NCBI GenBank assembly: GCA_964575845.1
Contig: CAZNSX010000003.1
Span: 248,001-312,000, forward strand
From: CAZNSX01 sp964575845
GTDB lineage: Bacteria > UBA8248 > CAZNSX01
Reading direction: 5' to 3'
DNA length: 64,000 bases
In this document: piece by piece, positions 42,125 through 51,503 of the stretch
How positions within the stretch are numbered: position 1 is the stretch's first letter
How the letters are laid out: each line of letters starts with the position of its first letter
Program-made: the position numbers and the translations under genes
Notes under the pieces: model-generated
The model's input: only the letters and a program-made list of their open reading frames with translations
What the model was told of the DNA's origin: nothing
Databases searched by the model: none

Positions 42125-43897
42125 ATGGAAGGACTGAAGAGAACTCACAACTGCGGGGAGCTCAGGCCAACTGACATAGGAAAAGAGGTCGCCCTGATGG
42201 GTTGGGCCAACTCGGCGAGAGACCAGGGCGGGGTAATCTTCATAGACTTGAGGGACCGCTTCGGCATAACCCAGGTCGTGGCCGACAAGAGTGAAGCCCC
42301 CGAGGCTCACGCCGTGGCCGAAGAGGTGAGGGGGGAGTATGTGCTGGCGGTGGAGGGTGTTGTGGCACATAGGCCGGAGGATACCGCGAATCCCTCCCTC
42401 CCCACGGGCGAGGTCGATGTGAGGGCCAGGCGGCTTCAGATCCTCAACCGGGCCAAGACCCCTCCCTTTCCCATAGGGGAGGGGGATGAGGCCGCAGAGA
42501 ATATAAGGCTTGAGTACAGATACCTTGACCTCAGGCGCCCGAGCCTCCAGGCCAATTTCATCCTCCGCCACCGGGTCAACCAGACAGTGAGAAACTATCT
42601 CTCGGGAGAGGGTTTCCTTGAGATTGAGACGCCCTTCTTGACCAAGAGCACCCCTGAGGGTGCCCGAGACTACCTGGTGCCAAGCCGCGTCAACCGTGGG
42701 AAATTCTATGCTCTTCCCCAGTCCCCCCAAATCTTCAAGCAACTCCTGATGGTGGCGGGCTTTGACAGGTATTTCCAGATCGTGAAGTGCTTCAGGGATG
42801 AAGACCTCAGGGCCGACCGGCAGCCGGAATTCACCCAGATAGACATAGAGACCTCCTTTCTGGAAATGGATGAGTTCCTCCCCATAATGGAGGGCCTCGT
42901 GGCGGCCATAATGAAGGAGATAAAGGGAATTGAAATTGCGATGCCCTTTCCCAGGCTTAACTATTTCCAGGCCCTCGAGGCTTACGGGACCGATAAGCCC
43001 GACCTCAGGGCCGGGATGCCCATGGCTGACATAAAGGAGCTGGCCCTGAGGAGCGAGTTTCAGGTCTTCAGGGAGCAGGCCGGAGAAGGGGCGAGGATAA
43101 AGGGATTGGCCGCTCCAGGGTTTGCCGGCGCCTCCCGGAAAGAGATAGATGACCTCACTGCCATGGCTCAGGAGGCCGGAGCAAAAGGGCTCGCATGGGT
43201 CAAATGGCAGGACTCAGGCTTTCAGAGCCCCATAGCCAAATTCTTCCCGGGAGAGCTTCTTCCTGAGATTGCAGAGCGTCTTAAGGCGAAGCCGGGCGAC
43301 CTTCTCCTCATGGTGGCCGACCAGGATGAGCTCCCCACAGGAGTGCTCATGCGCCTCAGGGCACACCTTGCCGAGAAGCTTGGCTTGATCAAGCCCGAAA
43401 GCTACTCCTTTCTCTGGGTGGTGGGTTTTCCGCTTCTGGAGTGGAGTGAGGAGGAGGGGAGGTGGGCCGCCGTCCACCATCCCTTCACGGCGCCGGTAGA
43501 TGAGGACATATCCCTCTTTGAGACGGACCCGGGCAGAATTCGCGCCAAGGCCTATGACATGGTCTTGAACGGTCAGGAAATTGGTGGCGGGAGCATAAGG
43601 ATTCACAGGCGGGAGGTCCAAAACAAGATGTTCCATGCCCTGGGCATAGGGGAGGAGGAGGCGAAGCACCGGTTCGGCTTCCTTCTGGACGCCCTTGAGT
43701 ATGGGACGCCTCCCCACGGCGGCATCGCCTTTGGCATGGACCGGATAGTGGCCATCCTCGCCGGTGCCAAGTCTATACGCGAGGTCATCGCCTTCCCCAA
43801 GACCCAGAAGGCGGTCTGTCTCATGTCGCAAGCTCCCACCGATGTGGACGAGAAACAGCTCCGGGAGCTTGGGCTTGCTGGAGCTTTTTTGAGATAA
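42125..43897 (+). CDS. aspS: Aspartate-tRNA ligase (bacterial type)
   Basis: This 590-residue synthetase has the OB anticodon domain (MGWANSARDQGGVIFIDLRD), motif 2 QIVKCFRDEDLRADRQPEFT, a GAD insertion domain (about residues 285-420) and motif 3 GIAFGMDRIVAILAG. It charges tRNA-Asp, and in bacteria without AsnRS also tRNA-Asn. The frame extends upstream to 42041, but ATG 42125 follows GAAGAGGAG and gives the family start. It precedes the PAC2 and era genes. Confidence 0.95.
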   Translation: MEGLKRTHNCGELRPTDIGKEVALMGWANSARDQGGVIFIDLRDRFGITQVVADKSEAPEAHAVAEEVRGEYVLAVEGVVAHRPEDTANPSLPTGEVDVRARRLQILNRAKTPPFPIGEGDEAAENIRLEYRYLDLRRPSLQANFILRHRVNQTVRNYLSGEGFLEIETPFLTKSTPEGARDYLVPSRVNRGKFYALPQSPQIFKQLLMVAGFDRYFQIVKCFRDEDLRADRQPEFTQIDIETSFLEMDEFLPIMEGLVAAIMKEIKGIEIAMPFPRLNYFQALEAYGTDKPDLRAGMPMADIKELALRSEFQVFREQAGEGARIKGLAAPGFAGASRKEIDDLTAMAQEAGAKGLAWVKWQDSGFQSPIAKFFPGELLPEIAERLKAKPGDLLLMVADQDELPTGVLMRLRAHLAEKLGLIKPESYSFLWVVGFPLLEWSEEEGRWAAVHHPFTAPVDEDISLFETDPGRIRAKAYDMVLNGQEIGGGSIRIHRREVQNKMFHALGIGEEEAKHRFGFLLDALEYGTPPHGGIAFGMDRIVAILAGAKSIREVIAFPKTQKAVCLMSQAPTDVDEKQLRELGLAGAFLR

Positions 43898-43931
43898 GGG
43901 GCATTTGGGGAAAAAATAGGAGGGCCTATAT

Positions 43932-44810
43932 TTGGACCCCTTGAATATTGAGGAGTTACCCACTCTCAAGGAAGCGGCCCTGGTTCTGGCCTTTGCGGGT
44001 TGGAATGACGCTTCAAGATCCGCCACCACGGCTGTCTCCTTCATGGTGGACAAGCTTTCGGGAAAACGTTTTGCAGGGATCGACCCCGAGGAGTTTTACA
44101 ACTTTATCGATACCCGCCCTAGCGTCCGGCTTGAGCCAGGAGAGCTGCAGCGGGAGGTCCTCTGGCCGGCCAATGAGTTCTTCTTCTGTCAGGAGCCCAG
44201 CCTCCAGAGGGGCCTGGTCCTGGGGCTAGGGTTGGAGCCTCACCTCAGATGGAGAGGTTTTGTCGACACCGTGGTGCGCCTGTCCCGTGAGTGCAGGGTC
44301 GAGCAGGTAATCACCCTCGGCGCGCTTCTGGCGGAGGTGAGCCACTCACTTCCCGTACGCCTCACCGGCTTTGCCTCTGACCCCGCTCTCACGGCTCGCC
44401 TCGAACTCACCCCCTCCCGTTATGAAGGGCCCACAGGGATCGTGGGAGTCTTAAACGATGCGTTCCGCCGGGAGGGCCTGCCCGTGGTGAGCCTCTGGGC
44501 AAATGTGCCCCACTACCTCTCAATTACCTTCTATCCCAAGGCGACCCTGGCCCTCTTGGGGTGCCTGGGCTCTTACCTTGAGCTCCCCCTGGACCTGACG
44601 GACCTGGAAGTGGCCTCCAAAGATTTTGATGCTCAGGCAAAGGAACTCTTGGAAAAGAATGAGGAGCTCTCCGCCTACGTGAAAAAGCTGGAGGAGAGTG
44701 TGGAAGCTTCCGAACCCCCCCCACCCCAGGAGGGGAAAAGGCCGAGCGGGGAGGAGTTGGCCCGGCAGCTGGAGCAGTTTCTGCGGGAGAGGAGAAAGCC
44801 CGGTGACTAG
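43932..44810 (+). CDS. PAC2-family protein
   Basis: The 292-residue protein has the PAC2 core: LVLAFAGWNDASRSATTAVS, RGLVLGLGLEPHLRW, QVITLGALLAEVSHSLPV and LPVVSLWANVPHYLS. A coiled-coil tail (about 235-292) follows. PAC2 in eukaryotes chaperones proteasome assembly; bacterial members, common in actinobacteria and others, are uncharacterised. The TTG start follows AGGAGGG at 43918. Between aspS and era. Confidence 0.85.
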   Translation: MDPLNIEELPTLKEAALVLAFAGWNDASRSATTAVSFMVDKLSGKRFAGIDPEEFYNFIDTRPSVRLEPGELQREVLWPANEFFFCQEPSLQRGLVLGLGLEPHLRWRGFVDTVVRLSRECRVEQVITLGALLAEVSHSLPVRLTGFASDPALTARLELTPSRYEGPTGIVGVLNDAFRREGLPVVSLWANVPHYLSITFYPKATLALLGCLGSYLELPLDLTDLEVASKDFDAQAKELLEKNEELSAYVKKLEESVEASEPPPPQEGKRPSGEELARQLEQFLRERRKPGD

Positions 44811-44895
44811 CGGCCGGCAATCCGAGGTGAGGGGCCCCAGGAGGGTGCGGGTCTCTTCCTGAGGAGGCATCGAGCTCAAGGGGAATTCTCCTCCA

Positions 44896-45813
44896 ATGAC
44901 GGGTTCAGAGAGAGTGGCCGAGGAAAAGGGTTGCTACCGCTCGGGCTTTGTGGCCCTCGTGGGGAGACCCAACACTGGGAAATCCACTCTCATGAACCGG
45001 ATTCTCGGGGAGAAGGTGGCAATCGTCTCCCCCAAGCCCGGCACAACCCGCTTTGAGGTGCGGGGTGTGAAGCATCTCCCCCAGGGCCAGCTCATCTTTC
45101 TGGATACCCCGGGCCTCAAGAAGCCAGACTCGGCTCTCGGTCGCCACATGATGGAATACATCCAGGGAGCCGCCCACGGCGCCGACCTAATCCTCTTCAT
45201 GACGGACCTCCCCCGGGCACGCGATGAGGAGGACCGCCGTGCACTCTCCTACTTGGGAGAGGTAAGGGCCCCCGTCTTTCTCCTTATAAATAAGGTGGAC
45301 CTCGCGCCCAAGGATGCACTCCTTCCCATGATAGGCCGCTACAAGGAATACTATCCCTTCCGGGAGGTCTTTCCCATTTCCGCCCTCAAGGGGGAAAACC
45401 TGGCGGAGCTTCTATCTTACGTGCTGTACCTCATGCCCGATGGCCCCGCCTATTTTCCGGAAGATGTCGTCACCGATGAGCCCGAGAGCCGCCTCATGGC
45501 CGAGCTCATAAGGGAGAAGGTGTTCATGAGGACCAGGATGGAGGTGCCCTATTCTGTGGCCGTCCTTGTGGAAGAGATCGGCGAGACGCCGGGGGGCATG
45601 GTTCGGGTCTCCGCCTCTATTTTCACCGAGCGGGAGTCCCAGAAGGGCATCCTCATCGGCGAGAGAGGTCGGCAGATAAAGGCCATTGGCCAGGCCGCGA
45701 GGGCGGAGATAGAGAGAAGGCTGGGGTCGCAGATCTTCCTCGACCTCAAGGTAAGAGTGAAGCCCAACTGGCGGCAGAGGGAAGGGGCTCTCAGGGAGCT
45801 TGGCTTTGAGTGA
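44896..45813 (+). CDS. era: GTPase Era
   Basis: The 305-residue protein has G1 GRPNTGKST, G3 DTPGL, G4 NKVD and G5 SALKG, then a C-terminal KH domain (about 215-305) with KGILIGERGRQIKAIG. It binds the 3' end of 16S rRNA during 30S maturation. The ATG at 44896 lies 86 bases after the PAC2 stop. Length normal. Confidence 0.96.
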   Translation: MTGSERVAEEKGCYRSGFVALVGRPNTGKSTLMNRILGEKVAIVSPKPGTTRFEVRGVKHLPQGQLIFLDTPGLKKPDSALGRHMMEYIQGAAHGADLILFMTDLPRARDEEDRRALSYLGEVRAPVFLLINKVDLAPKDALLPMIGRYKEYYPFREVFPISALKGENLAELLSYVLYLMPDGPAYFPEDVVTDEPESRLMAELIREKVFMRTRMEVPYSVAVLVEEIGETPGGMVRVSASIFTERESQKGILIGERGRQIKAIGQAARAEIERRLGSQIFLDLKVRVKPNWRQREGALRELGFE

Positions 45814-46068
45814 GGGGTTGGAAGAAGGCAATGGTTAACCCGGATTTCGCAGTTGAATCGTGGTTTTTCATTAGGGGGGGCCAGTTTCTAATTTAAAATT
45901 AAGACGTTAATCGCGTCGAGATGGCTTTTGGCCGAAGGAGCCGGACTGGTGAAAAGACCGGGAGGCGCTGAAGCTTCAGTTGGACTATCAGGACAGTTTG
46001 TGATGGAGGAAGACATCTAAGGCGTAAGGGAGAATTCTTCCCCTCGAAGCTTTAGGGATAGGACGGGG

Positions 46069-47481
46069 ATGGCGCGAGAAGCGGACGTTCTTGTGAAGAA
46101 CGGCAAAGTGGTAACTCCCCAAGGGATCATCTTGGGGGGAGTGGCAGTAGCCGGAGAGAGGATCGCCGCCATCGCCCCGGACGATCAGCTCCCCCGGGCG
46201 AAAGAAATCCACGATGTCCGAGGGAACTACATCCTGCCTGGGGCGATCGACCCTCATGTCCACCTGGCCTTGGATGAGCCCGGGACGCCTGTGGAACGCA
46301 TGGCGGAGGACTTTCGGACTGAAAGCCTCGGCGCCGTTCATGGGGGTTTAACGTGCTGCGTTACCCGAATTGCCTCGCTGGGGACCTATAAGGAGCTCTT
46401 CCATAAGGCGGTGGAGTGGGGGGAGGAGAACTCCCTCATCGACTTTGCCTTGAACGCCGCGGTTTTTGACCCTGTTCATCTCAAGGAGCAGGGATGGCTC
46501 TATGAGCATGGGGTTGCCGCCTTTAAGCACTTCTATACCGTCTTTAAGCGTAATGAGGGGATCCAGAAGAGTCTGAAAGCCGCGGATGACGGGGTCTTGT
46601 ACCAGTCCTTCGAAAATATTTCCCGGCTTGGATATCCCTCCACCGGCATGATCCACCCCGAGGAGATGGATATCATCTACGTTCTCCAGGAACGACTGGA
46701 GAAGATAGGCCGGAAGGACCTGGCGGCATGGACGGAGGCACGCCCCTGGATCTGCGAGCTCATGCGGATAGAGTCGGCCGCCCTTATCGCGGAGTATACC
46801 GGCGCCGCGCTCTACATCCCACACCTGAGCATTGGACGTGGCGTGGAGACGGTCGAGCGATTCTTGGACAGGGGGGTAAAGGTCTACGCGGAGACTTGCC
46901 CGCAATATCTCATCCTGCATAAGGACATGTTGGAACTGGAGGGATGGGGGACGGTGGCGGTTCCACTGCGGACGCGGGAGGACCAGGAGGCGCTGTGGGA
47001 AGGCCTAAGGCGAGGGGTCGTCCTGAACATCGGGTCGGACCATTGCCCTTACAGTCGGGCGAGCAAGGAGCGGGGGGGTGGAAGGGGCAACCTTTGGGGG
47101 TCGATGCCGGGGTTCAATAATGGGATGGAGCATATGCTCCCGCTCATGTGGACCTTCGGAGTCAATGGGGGGCGCATCTCGGTGGAGCAATTTGCAAAGG
47201 TCTGCTCTGAGAACACCGCCCGGATATTCGGGCTCTATCCGAGGAAAGGGGCCCTCCTGCCGGGCGCCGATGCTGACATCATAGCCGTCGATCCGGATAT
47301 GGAAGCAATGATCGATGAGAGTTTCTATCATACGCGGAGTCCGGAGTGGTCGGTCTTCTTCGGTCAAAAGGTGAAGGGGATGTGCACCCTGACGATGGTT
47401 CGGGGGAAGGTGATGTACAAAGACGGCAAGGCCTATGAGCAGTATGGCCATGGGAAATTCATTGCGTCTCGAAAATATTAA
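46069..47481 (+). CDS. Dihydropyrimidinase/allantoinase-family cyclic amidohydrolase
   Basis: This 470-residue amidohydrolase has the binuclear metal site: GAIDPHVHLALDEPGTP (HxH), Lys in AAFKHFYTVF (carboxylated), His in GMIHPEEM and IPHLSIGRG, and Asp in NIGSDHCPYSR. It hydrolyses cyclic ureides such as dihydropyrimidines or hydantoins, but the exact ring is unknown. The ATG follows GGACGGGG. The 255 bases upstream hold no gene. Confidence 0.85.
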   Translation: MAREADVLVKNGKVVTPQGIILGGVAVAGERIAAIAPDDQLPRAKEIHDVRGNYILPGAIDPHVHLALDEPGTPVERMAEDFRTESLGAVHGGLTCCVTRIASLGTYKELFHKAVEWGEENSLIDFALNAAVFDPVHLKEQGWLYEHGVAAFKHFYTVFKRNEGIQKSLKAADDGVLYQSFENISRLGYPSTGMIHPEEMDIIYVLQERLEKIGRKDLAAWTEARPWICELMRIESAALIAEYTGAALYIPHLSIGRGVETVERFLDRGVKVYAETCPQYLILHKDMLELEGWGTVAVPLRTREDQEALWEGLRRGVVLNIGSDHCPYSRASKERGGGRGNLWGSMPGFNNGMEHMLPLMWTFGVNGGRISVEQFAKVCSENTARIFGLYPRKGALLPGADADIIAVDPDMEAMIDESFYHTRSPEWSVFFGQKVKGMCTLTMVRGKVMYKDGKAYEQYGHGKFIASRKY

Positions 47482-47648
47482 GGGTTTTTTGAATGAATTC
47501 AGCACATATCGCGCTAGTGGGCTCTGAGACCGCAAGACAGCGAAGTCGCCACCGAATCCTTAGGTTTGTGCGCGCTTTGGCTCTCTCGGGTGGCGCCCTC
47601 ATCGTATGCCGGGTCAAATTTCTTGATTTACGCAAGATTAGAGCCCAG

Positions 47649-48494
47649 ATGGTATCCCTTGGCCCTTTGATCTCTCTTCTCAGCCTTCTCCTTTTTCCCT
47701 CCTGGGCCCATGCCTGGGAAGCCGGTGGCTTCAGCACGCCCGAGAGTGCGCTCTCTGACCCGGAGACGCGGTTCATCTATGTATCCAACATAAACGGCTC
47801 CCCCACAGCAGAGGATAATAACGGTTTCATCTCCAAACTCTCCCCTGAAGGGGAGATGGTGGAGCTGGAGTTCATCAAGGGCACGAGAGGAAGCCCGTTG
47901 CATGCCCCCAAGGGCCTTGCAATCCGGGGGAAGACCCTCTATGTGACGGATATCCGCTGGGTGAGGGCCTATGACCTTGGGAGCGGGGAGCACCTCCTGA
48001 GCCTCGACCTCTCGGGCCTCGGGGCCACTTTCCTGAATGACCTCGCCTTCGATAGTGAGGGAAACCTTTTTGCCTCGGATACAGACGCGGATTCCGTTTT
48101 CAAAATAGAGGCGGGAGGGGGCCACCGCGTTAGCCTCTTACTGAGGGACCACAGGCTTAAGGGGCCCAACGGGCTTCTTTTCCTTCCCGAGGGCCGAAGG
48201 CTCCTCTGCGTCACTTGGGGAGGGGAGATCCTTCAGCTCGCGCCGGGGCCTCTTAGGAGCCTCCTCAAGGAGGGCTTCAAGAACCTCGATGGCCTTGACC
48301 ATGACGGAAGGGGGAACCTCTACTTCTCGGATTTCACCGCGGGAAAGGTCTATCGCCTGAGAGGCGACGGAGTGGTCGAGACCCTCCTCTCTGGCCTCCG
48401 AAACCCCGCCGATATCTCGGTGGACAGGCGAGGAGGGCAGCTGCTGGTACCAGAGTTTTCAGGCCATACCCTCAGGGGCTTCCCCTTGAGGTAG
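47649..48494 (+). CDS. Secreted SMP-30/NHL-like beta-propeller protein
   Basis: ATG 47649 begins a 281-residue protein with a signal peptide (SLGPLISLLSLLLFPSWAHA). Repeated blades follow, such as NDLAFDSEGNLFASDTDADS and LDGLDHDGRGNLYFSDFTAG, the SMP-30/gluconolactonase-like propeller. The longer frame starting at 47493 adds 52 residues without secretory features. It could be a periplasmic lactonase or binding protein. Seven bases before recO. Confidence 0.75.
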   Translation: MVSLGPLISLLSLLLFPSWAHAWEAGGFSTPESALSDPETRFIYVSNINGSPTAEDNNGFISKLSPEGEMVELEFIKGTRGSPLHAPKGLAIRGKTLYVTDIRWVRAYDLGSGEHLLSLDLSGLGATFLNDLAFDSEGNLFASDTDADSVFKIEAGGGHRVSLLLRDHRLKGPNGLLFLPEGRRLLCVTWGGEILQLAPGPLRSLLKEGFKNLDGLDHDGRGNLYFSDFTAGKVYRLRGDGVVETLLSGLRNPADISVDRRGGQLLVPEFSGHTLRGFPLR

Positions 48495-48501
48495 AGCCCC
48501 C

Positions 48502-49212
48502 TTGCCCCTTCTCTCCTCCGAAGCTTTGGTCCTGAGGCACTACCCCCTGAGGGAAACGAGTCTCATCGTGAGCTTTTTCACTCGGGAGTTCGGAAAGGTG
48601 AGGGCCGTGGCCCGGGGGGCGAGAGGGGAGAAGAGTCCCCTGAGGGGGAGTCTTGAGCCGCTCTCCCGCGTGCACATAGTCTTTTCGGGGAAGGAAGCCT
48701 CTGAGCTCATGAACCTGCGCTCCTGCGACCTGCTGGAGGTTTTCAAATGCCTTTGGACGGAGCTCAGGGCCATGGAGGGGGCACTCCGTTTGGCCCGCCT
48801 TTTGGATGCCCTCCTGAGGGAGAGGGGGCCCGAGCCCGCCATCTTCAGTGGATTCCTTCTCGCGTTAAGAGCGATAAACTCCGGGGGAGAGGTGAGGTCC
48901 CTTTCAGCGGTCTTCATCTTGAGGTTGCTCAAAGCCCTGGGCTATGGGCCGCGGGCCGAGAGCTGTATCAGATGCGGAAAGGGGCTGGAGGGTGGAGGGG
49001 TGCTGAGCAGGGAAGAGGGAGTCATCCTATGCCCCTCATGCGGCCGCGGCCAGGGGATGGCCCTAAGCCCGGGAGCGCTTAGGTTCACGCGACGAGCCCT
49101 TGAGCTCTCCCAGAAGGCGGCCCTCCGCCTGAGGCTCCCGCGAGGCCTTGAGGGCCAGGTGGAAGGGCTCCTCTCAGGGCACCTTGCCCATCACTGCGGC
49201 GTGAGGTTTTAG
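48502..49212 (+). CDS. recO: DNA repair protein RecO
   Basis: The 236-residue protein has the N-terminal OB fold LLSSEALVLRHYPLRETSLI then FTREFGKVRAVARGARGEKS (OB strand and basic patch), a helical middle and a zinc finger (CIRCGKG, CPSCGRG). RecO loads RecA on SSB-coated DNA with RecR. The TTG start is chosen from the family N terminus; no strong ribosome-binding site is obvious. Confidence 0.9.
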   Translation: MPLLSSEALVLRHYPLRETSLIVSFFTREFGKVRAVARGARGEKSPLRGSLEPLSRVHIVFSGKEASELMNLRSCDLLEVFKCLWTELRAMEGALRLARLLDALLRERGPEPAIFSGFLLALRAINSGGEVRSLSAVFILRLLKALGYGPRAESCIRCGKGLEGGGVLSREEGVILCPSCGRGQGMALSPGALRFTRRALELSQKAALRLRLPRGLEGQVEGLLSGHLAHHCGVRF

Positions 49213-49360
49213 GCAGAGAGGCGCTCTGCACACCCTGAGCCCAAATCCCTTGACAGCCAGTGCCCCTATGAATAGCATGTCCGCAAGGCTCCCCGAGGAT
49301 GCAGCGTCCGGAGCAATGTTATTCATTCATTCGGCTAAACCTCAGCAGAGGAGGGAGGCC

Positions 49361-49879
49361 ATGGGAACGAGAGCGAAGTGGGTGGTGGCGGTCGCCTTGT
49401 TGGTGTTCGGGCCTTTATTCCTTCTGAGCATTCCCACTTCTGCATTTGCGCAAACATGCTACACCGCTGCGATTCTAGAACCAACTCCTTTCAACGGGAA
49501 TGGTGGAGAAATAATCGTTTTGAATGATGGAACTATCTGGGAAGAGACGAGTTATCAGTATCTCTATTTGTATGAATACAATCCAACCGTTATCATTTGC
49601 CCAAGAGAGGGAAAAATGATTCTTGGGAGGCATCTTTTTTACGTTATACGTGCGCAAGGATGCTACAAGGCAGTGATTCTAGAACCAACTCCTTTCAACG
49701 GGAATGGTGGAGAAATAATCGTTTTGAATGATGGAACTATCTGGAAAGAGACGAGTTATCAGTATCTCTATTTGTATGAATACAATCCAACCGTTATCTT
49801 TTGCCCCAAGAAAGGGAAAATGGTTCTTGCGGCTCATGTTTTCTATGTTATACCTGTTGGTCGTCGTTCCACAAACTGA
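49361..49879 (+). CDS. Secreted protein with two near-identical 68-residue repeats
   Basis: ATG 49361 behind GGAGGGAGG begins a 172-residue protein. Its signal peptide (WVVAVALLVFGPLFLLSIPT to SAFAQ) is followed by two copies of a domain: QTCYTAAILEPTPFNG and QGCYKAVILEPTPFNG starts, NGGEIIVLNDGTIW, SYQYLYLYEYNPTVI and a second Cys in ICP/FCP. The two cysteines per unit likely form one disulfide each. The repeat units are 204 bases apart and almost identical over about 124 bases. The function is unknown. AT-richer than its neighbours. Confidence 0.8.
   Translation: MGTRAKWVVAVALLVFGPLFLLSIPTSAFAQTCYTAAILEPTPFNGNGGEIIVLNDGTIWEETSYQYLYLYEYNPTVIICPREGKMILGRHLFYVIRAQGCYKAVILEPTPFNGNGGEIIVLNDGTIWKETSYQYLYLYEYNPTVIFCPKKGKMVLAAHVFYVIPVGRRSTN
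49471..49798 (+). repeat. Tandem DNA repeat, 204-bp period
   Basis: The segment 49471-49594 recurs at 49675-49798 with one visible difference (GGGAAG versus GGAAAG). The remainder of each 68-codon unit has diverged. This points to a recent duplication or conversion within the secreted-protein gene. Confidence 0.85.
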
Positions 49880-49932
49880 TCCGGGTCTTATGAGAGTCCT
49901 ATCGCCCGGGATGGGCAAAGAGGCTCTCTACG

Positions 49933-50048
49933 AAGCGTAGCCGTCACAGACTCGAGCAGATCATCGCCAAAATGCGTGCGGAGGATGCCTGCTTGGCGGG
50001 CGGGATGGGCATTGCCTATATCATCAATTTTATCTTAGATAATACTTA
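49933..50048 (+). pseudogene. IS3-type OrfA remnant
   Basis: The frame reading RSRHRLEQIIAKMRAED resembles the start of IS3-family OrfA (RRKHTPEQIIAKLREA-like). It continues into unrelated sequence and a stop at 50046-50048. No rest of OrfA or OrfB and no inverted repeats were found, so it is an old fragment. It lies between the repeat protein and the HEPN gene. Confidence 0.45.
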
Positions 50049-50175
50049 GGAGACTCTCCCGTAAGTTGGAAATTTCACATTAAAATACTTGCGGTGGAGT
50101 TATGATTCAAGTCATGAGTCAATAAAGCGTAGGAAATTCACTTTGAGAAACTTCCTGACAACCTGAGGGAATACA

Positions 50176-51066
50176 ATGGCTGCTCAAAATAGTAAAGCTC
50201 TGAAGATGCTTGCTCCTCTTACCAATTTCCGAACCGATAGAGAAGTTTTTGAAATTCCTCAGTTGTGCCAGATCCGACGCTTCAAAAAAGTGCCAAAGCT
50301 CTCCTGTTTTAGAGAATGCCTATCAAAGTCCGATGTAAGGGAAATTAGCAAATGCACACACTGGCTTACGTGTGAATGCCGGAGAAACAATGGATTAAGT
50401 CCTAGCGAAATTGTTGTTGTCTTTCAATTCTTGTTATGGTTAGTAATTCGGACTAAGACACAAATCAATTTCCGCTTCGAATTTGCTGATGATACTGCAT
50501 GCTGTTCGAAAGGTTTTTTCCGGCTCCTGGATCGTTTTCAGTGGATTGAAGGTCACACAGCGGGAAGAGTCAACTTAAGTCATCTGCAAGAAGTTTGTAA
50601 ATATGTCACCAATACCATATCGGTTATTTCTCGCCGAAATCGTCTCTACAATAGTCTTTATCTAACACTTAGTGGAATCAGGACCATTCATTGGCAACCA
50701 GCATTTATTTGCTTCTGCTCAGCGCTTGAGGGTTTGTTGACCTACAGCACCAGCCCCGGAATAACGAAGAGGCTCACGAAGTCTTATGCTTGTATAACAG
50801 AAGCGCATAAGACCTCTCGAGATGAAGCATATAAAGAGTTTCTAAGTCTATATGATATCCGATCGGATATTGTGCACGGACGCGCCTCACGGCTATCGGA
50901 GCCGAAAGAAAACTTGAAAGAACTGGCCAATCTTTCTGATGTCATTCGGAAACTGTGGAGATTTATCCTTTCCAACCCTTCTGATATGGCGGAACTGGAA
51001 GGAGATGATGCCAAGAGAAAGAAGTGGTTTAAAGCGAAGGAAGGCTCTTATATGCCCCCGTCGTAG
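50176..51066 (+). CDS. HEPN-domain protein (Apea-like)
   Basis: The 296-residue protein is of unlike composition to its neighbours. Its C-terminal 150 residues resemble Apea-like HEPN proteins: FICFCSALEGLLTY, then KEFLSLYDIRSDIVHGRASR with the R-x4-H motif (Arg in RSDIVH) that in HEPN ribonucleases cuts RNA. The N-terminal part has many Cys and basic residues. HEPN proteins are common in defence and toxin systems. The ATG follows GAGGGA. It has no partner antitoxin in view. Confidence 0.65.
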   Translation: MAAQNSKALKMLAPLTNFRTDREVFEIPQLCQIRRFKKVPKLSCFRECLSKSDVREISKCTHWLTCECRRNNGLSPSEIVVVFQFLLWLVIRTKTQINFRFEFADDTACCSKGFFRLLDRFQWIEGHTAGRVNLSHLQEVCKYVTNTISVISRRNRLYNSLYLTLSGIRTIHWQPAFICFCSALEGLLTYSTSPGITKRLTKSYACITEAHKTSRDEAYKEFLSLYDIRSDIVHGRASRLSEPKENLKELANLSDVIRKLWRFILSNPSDMAELEGDDAKRKKWFKAKEGSYMPPS

Positions 51067-51243
51067 GTTGACACACGCAGACTCGGTTGTTCTACATGGT
51101 CTCGACAGAATTGGGTTAGGTCAACACGCGTTAAGCCGTTCCCGGAGGTTCTCGTTATGGAGAGGGAAAGAGGGAGGAGCGAACCCCAAACAGCTTGCCC
51201 AAACTGAGCAGGCTTTTCCCATCTGTGTCTCAAGTGGAGGGGC

Positions 51244-51405
51244 TCAAGTCGCCAAGGGGAGACCCAGGTATCCTCGGTATTTGTTGCGATATTGATTGGC
51301 TAGGGAAATCTCAGCTAAACTTCGCTCTTGTGCGATAACTTCAAAAATATTGGCAAAGCCAAGGATCGCGAGCGCTGTTGTCACCAATAATTGCAGTATT
51401 TTCAT
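51244..51405 (-). CDS. Possible small exported protein (53 aa)
   Basis: The frame from ATG 51405 encodes 53 residues with a hydrophobic, signal-like start (MKILQLLVTTALAILGFANI) and a short tail (EISLANQYRNKYRGYLGL). The ribosome-binding site is weak. It may be a genuine small protein or chance. Confidence 0.35.
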   Translation of the reverse strand: MKILQLLVTTALAILGFANIFEVIAQERSLAEISLANQYRNKYRGYLGLPLAT

Positions 51406-51503
51406 TTTCTCATTTAGATGAAGGTATGCACTCTTATATAGGACCCTCCCCTTTTTCTCCCTTTATCAAGAGAACGAGAGGCAAAAAACATCTCGCTCTG
51501 GCG

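Noticed and set aside
45814..46068. Structured-RNA or riboswitch candidate before the amidohydrolase gene
   Set aside because: Some short complementary stretches are visible, but no known class pattern could be recognised.
49471..49798. Direct repeat as a CRISPR array
   Set aside because: Two long coding units of 204 bases without short repeats and spacers.
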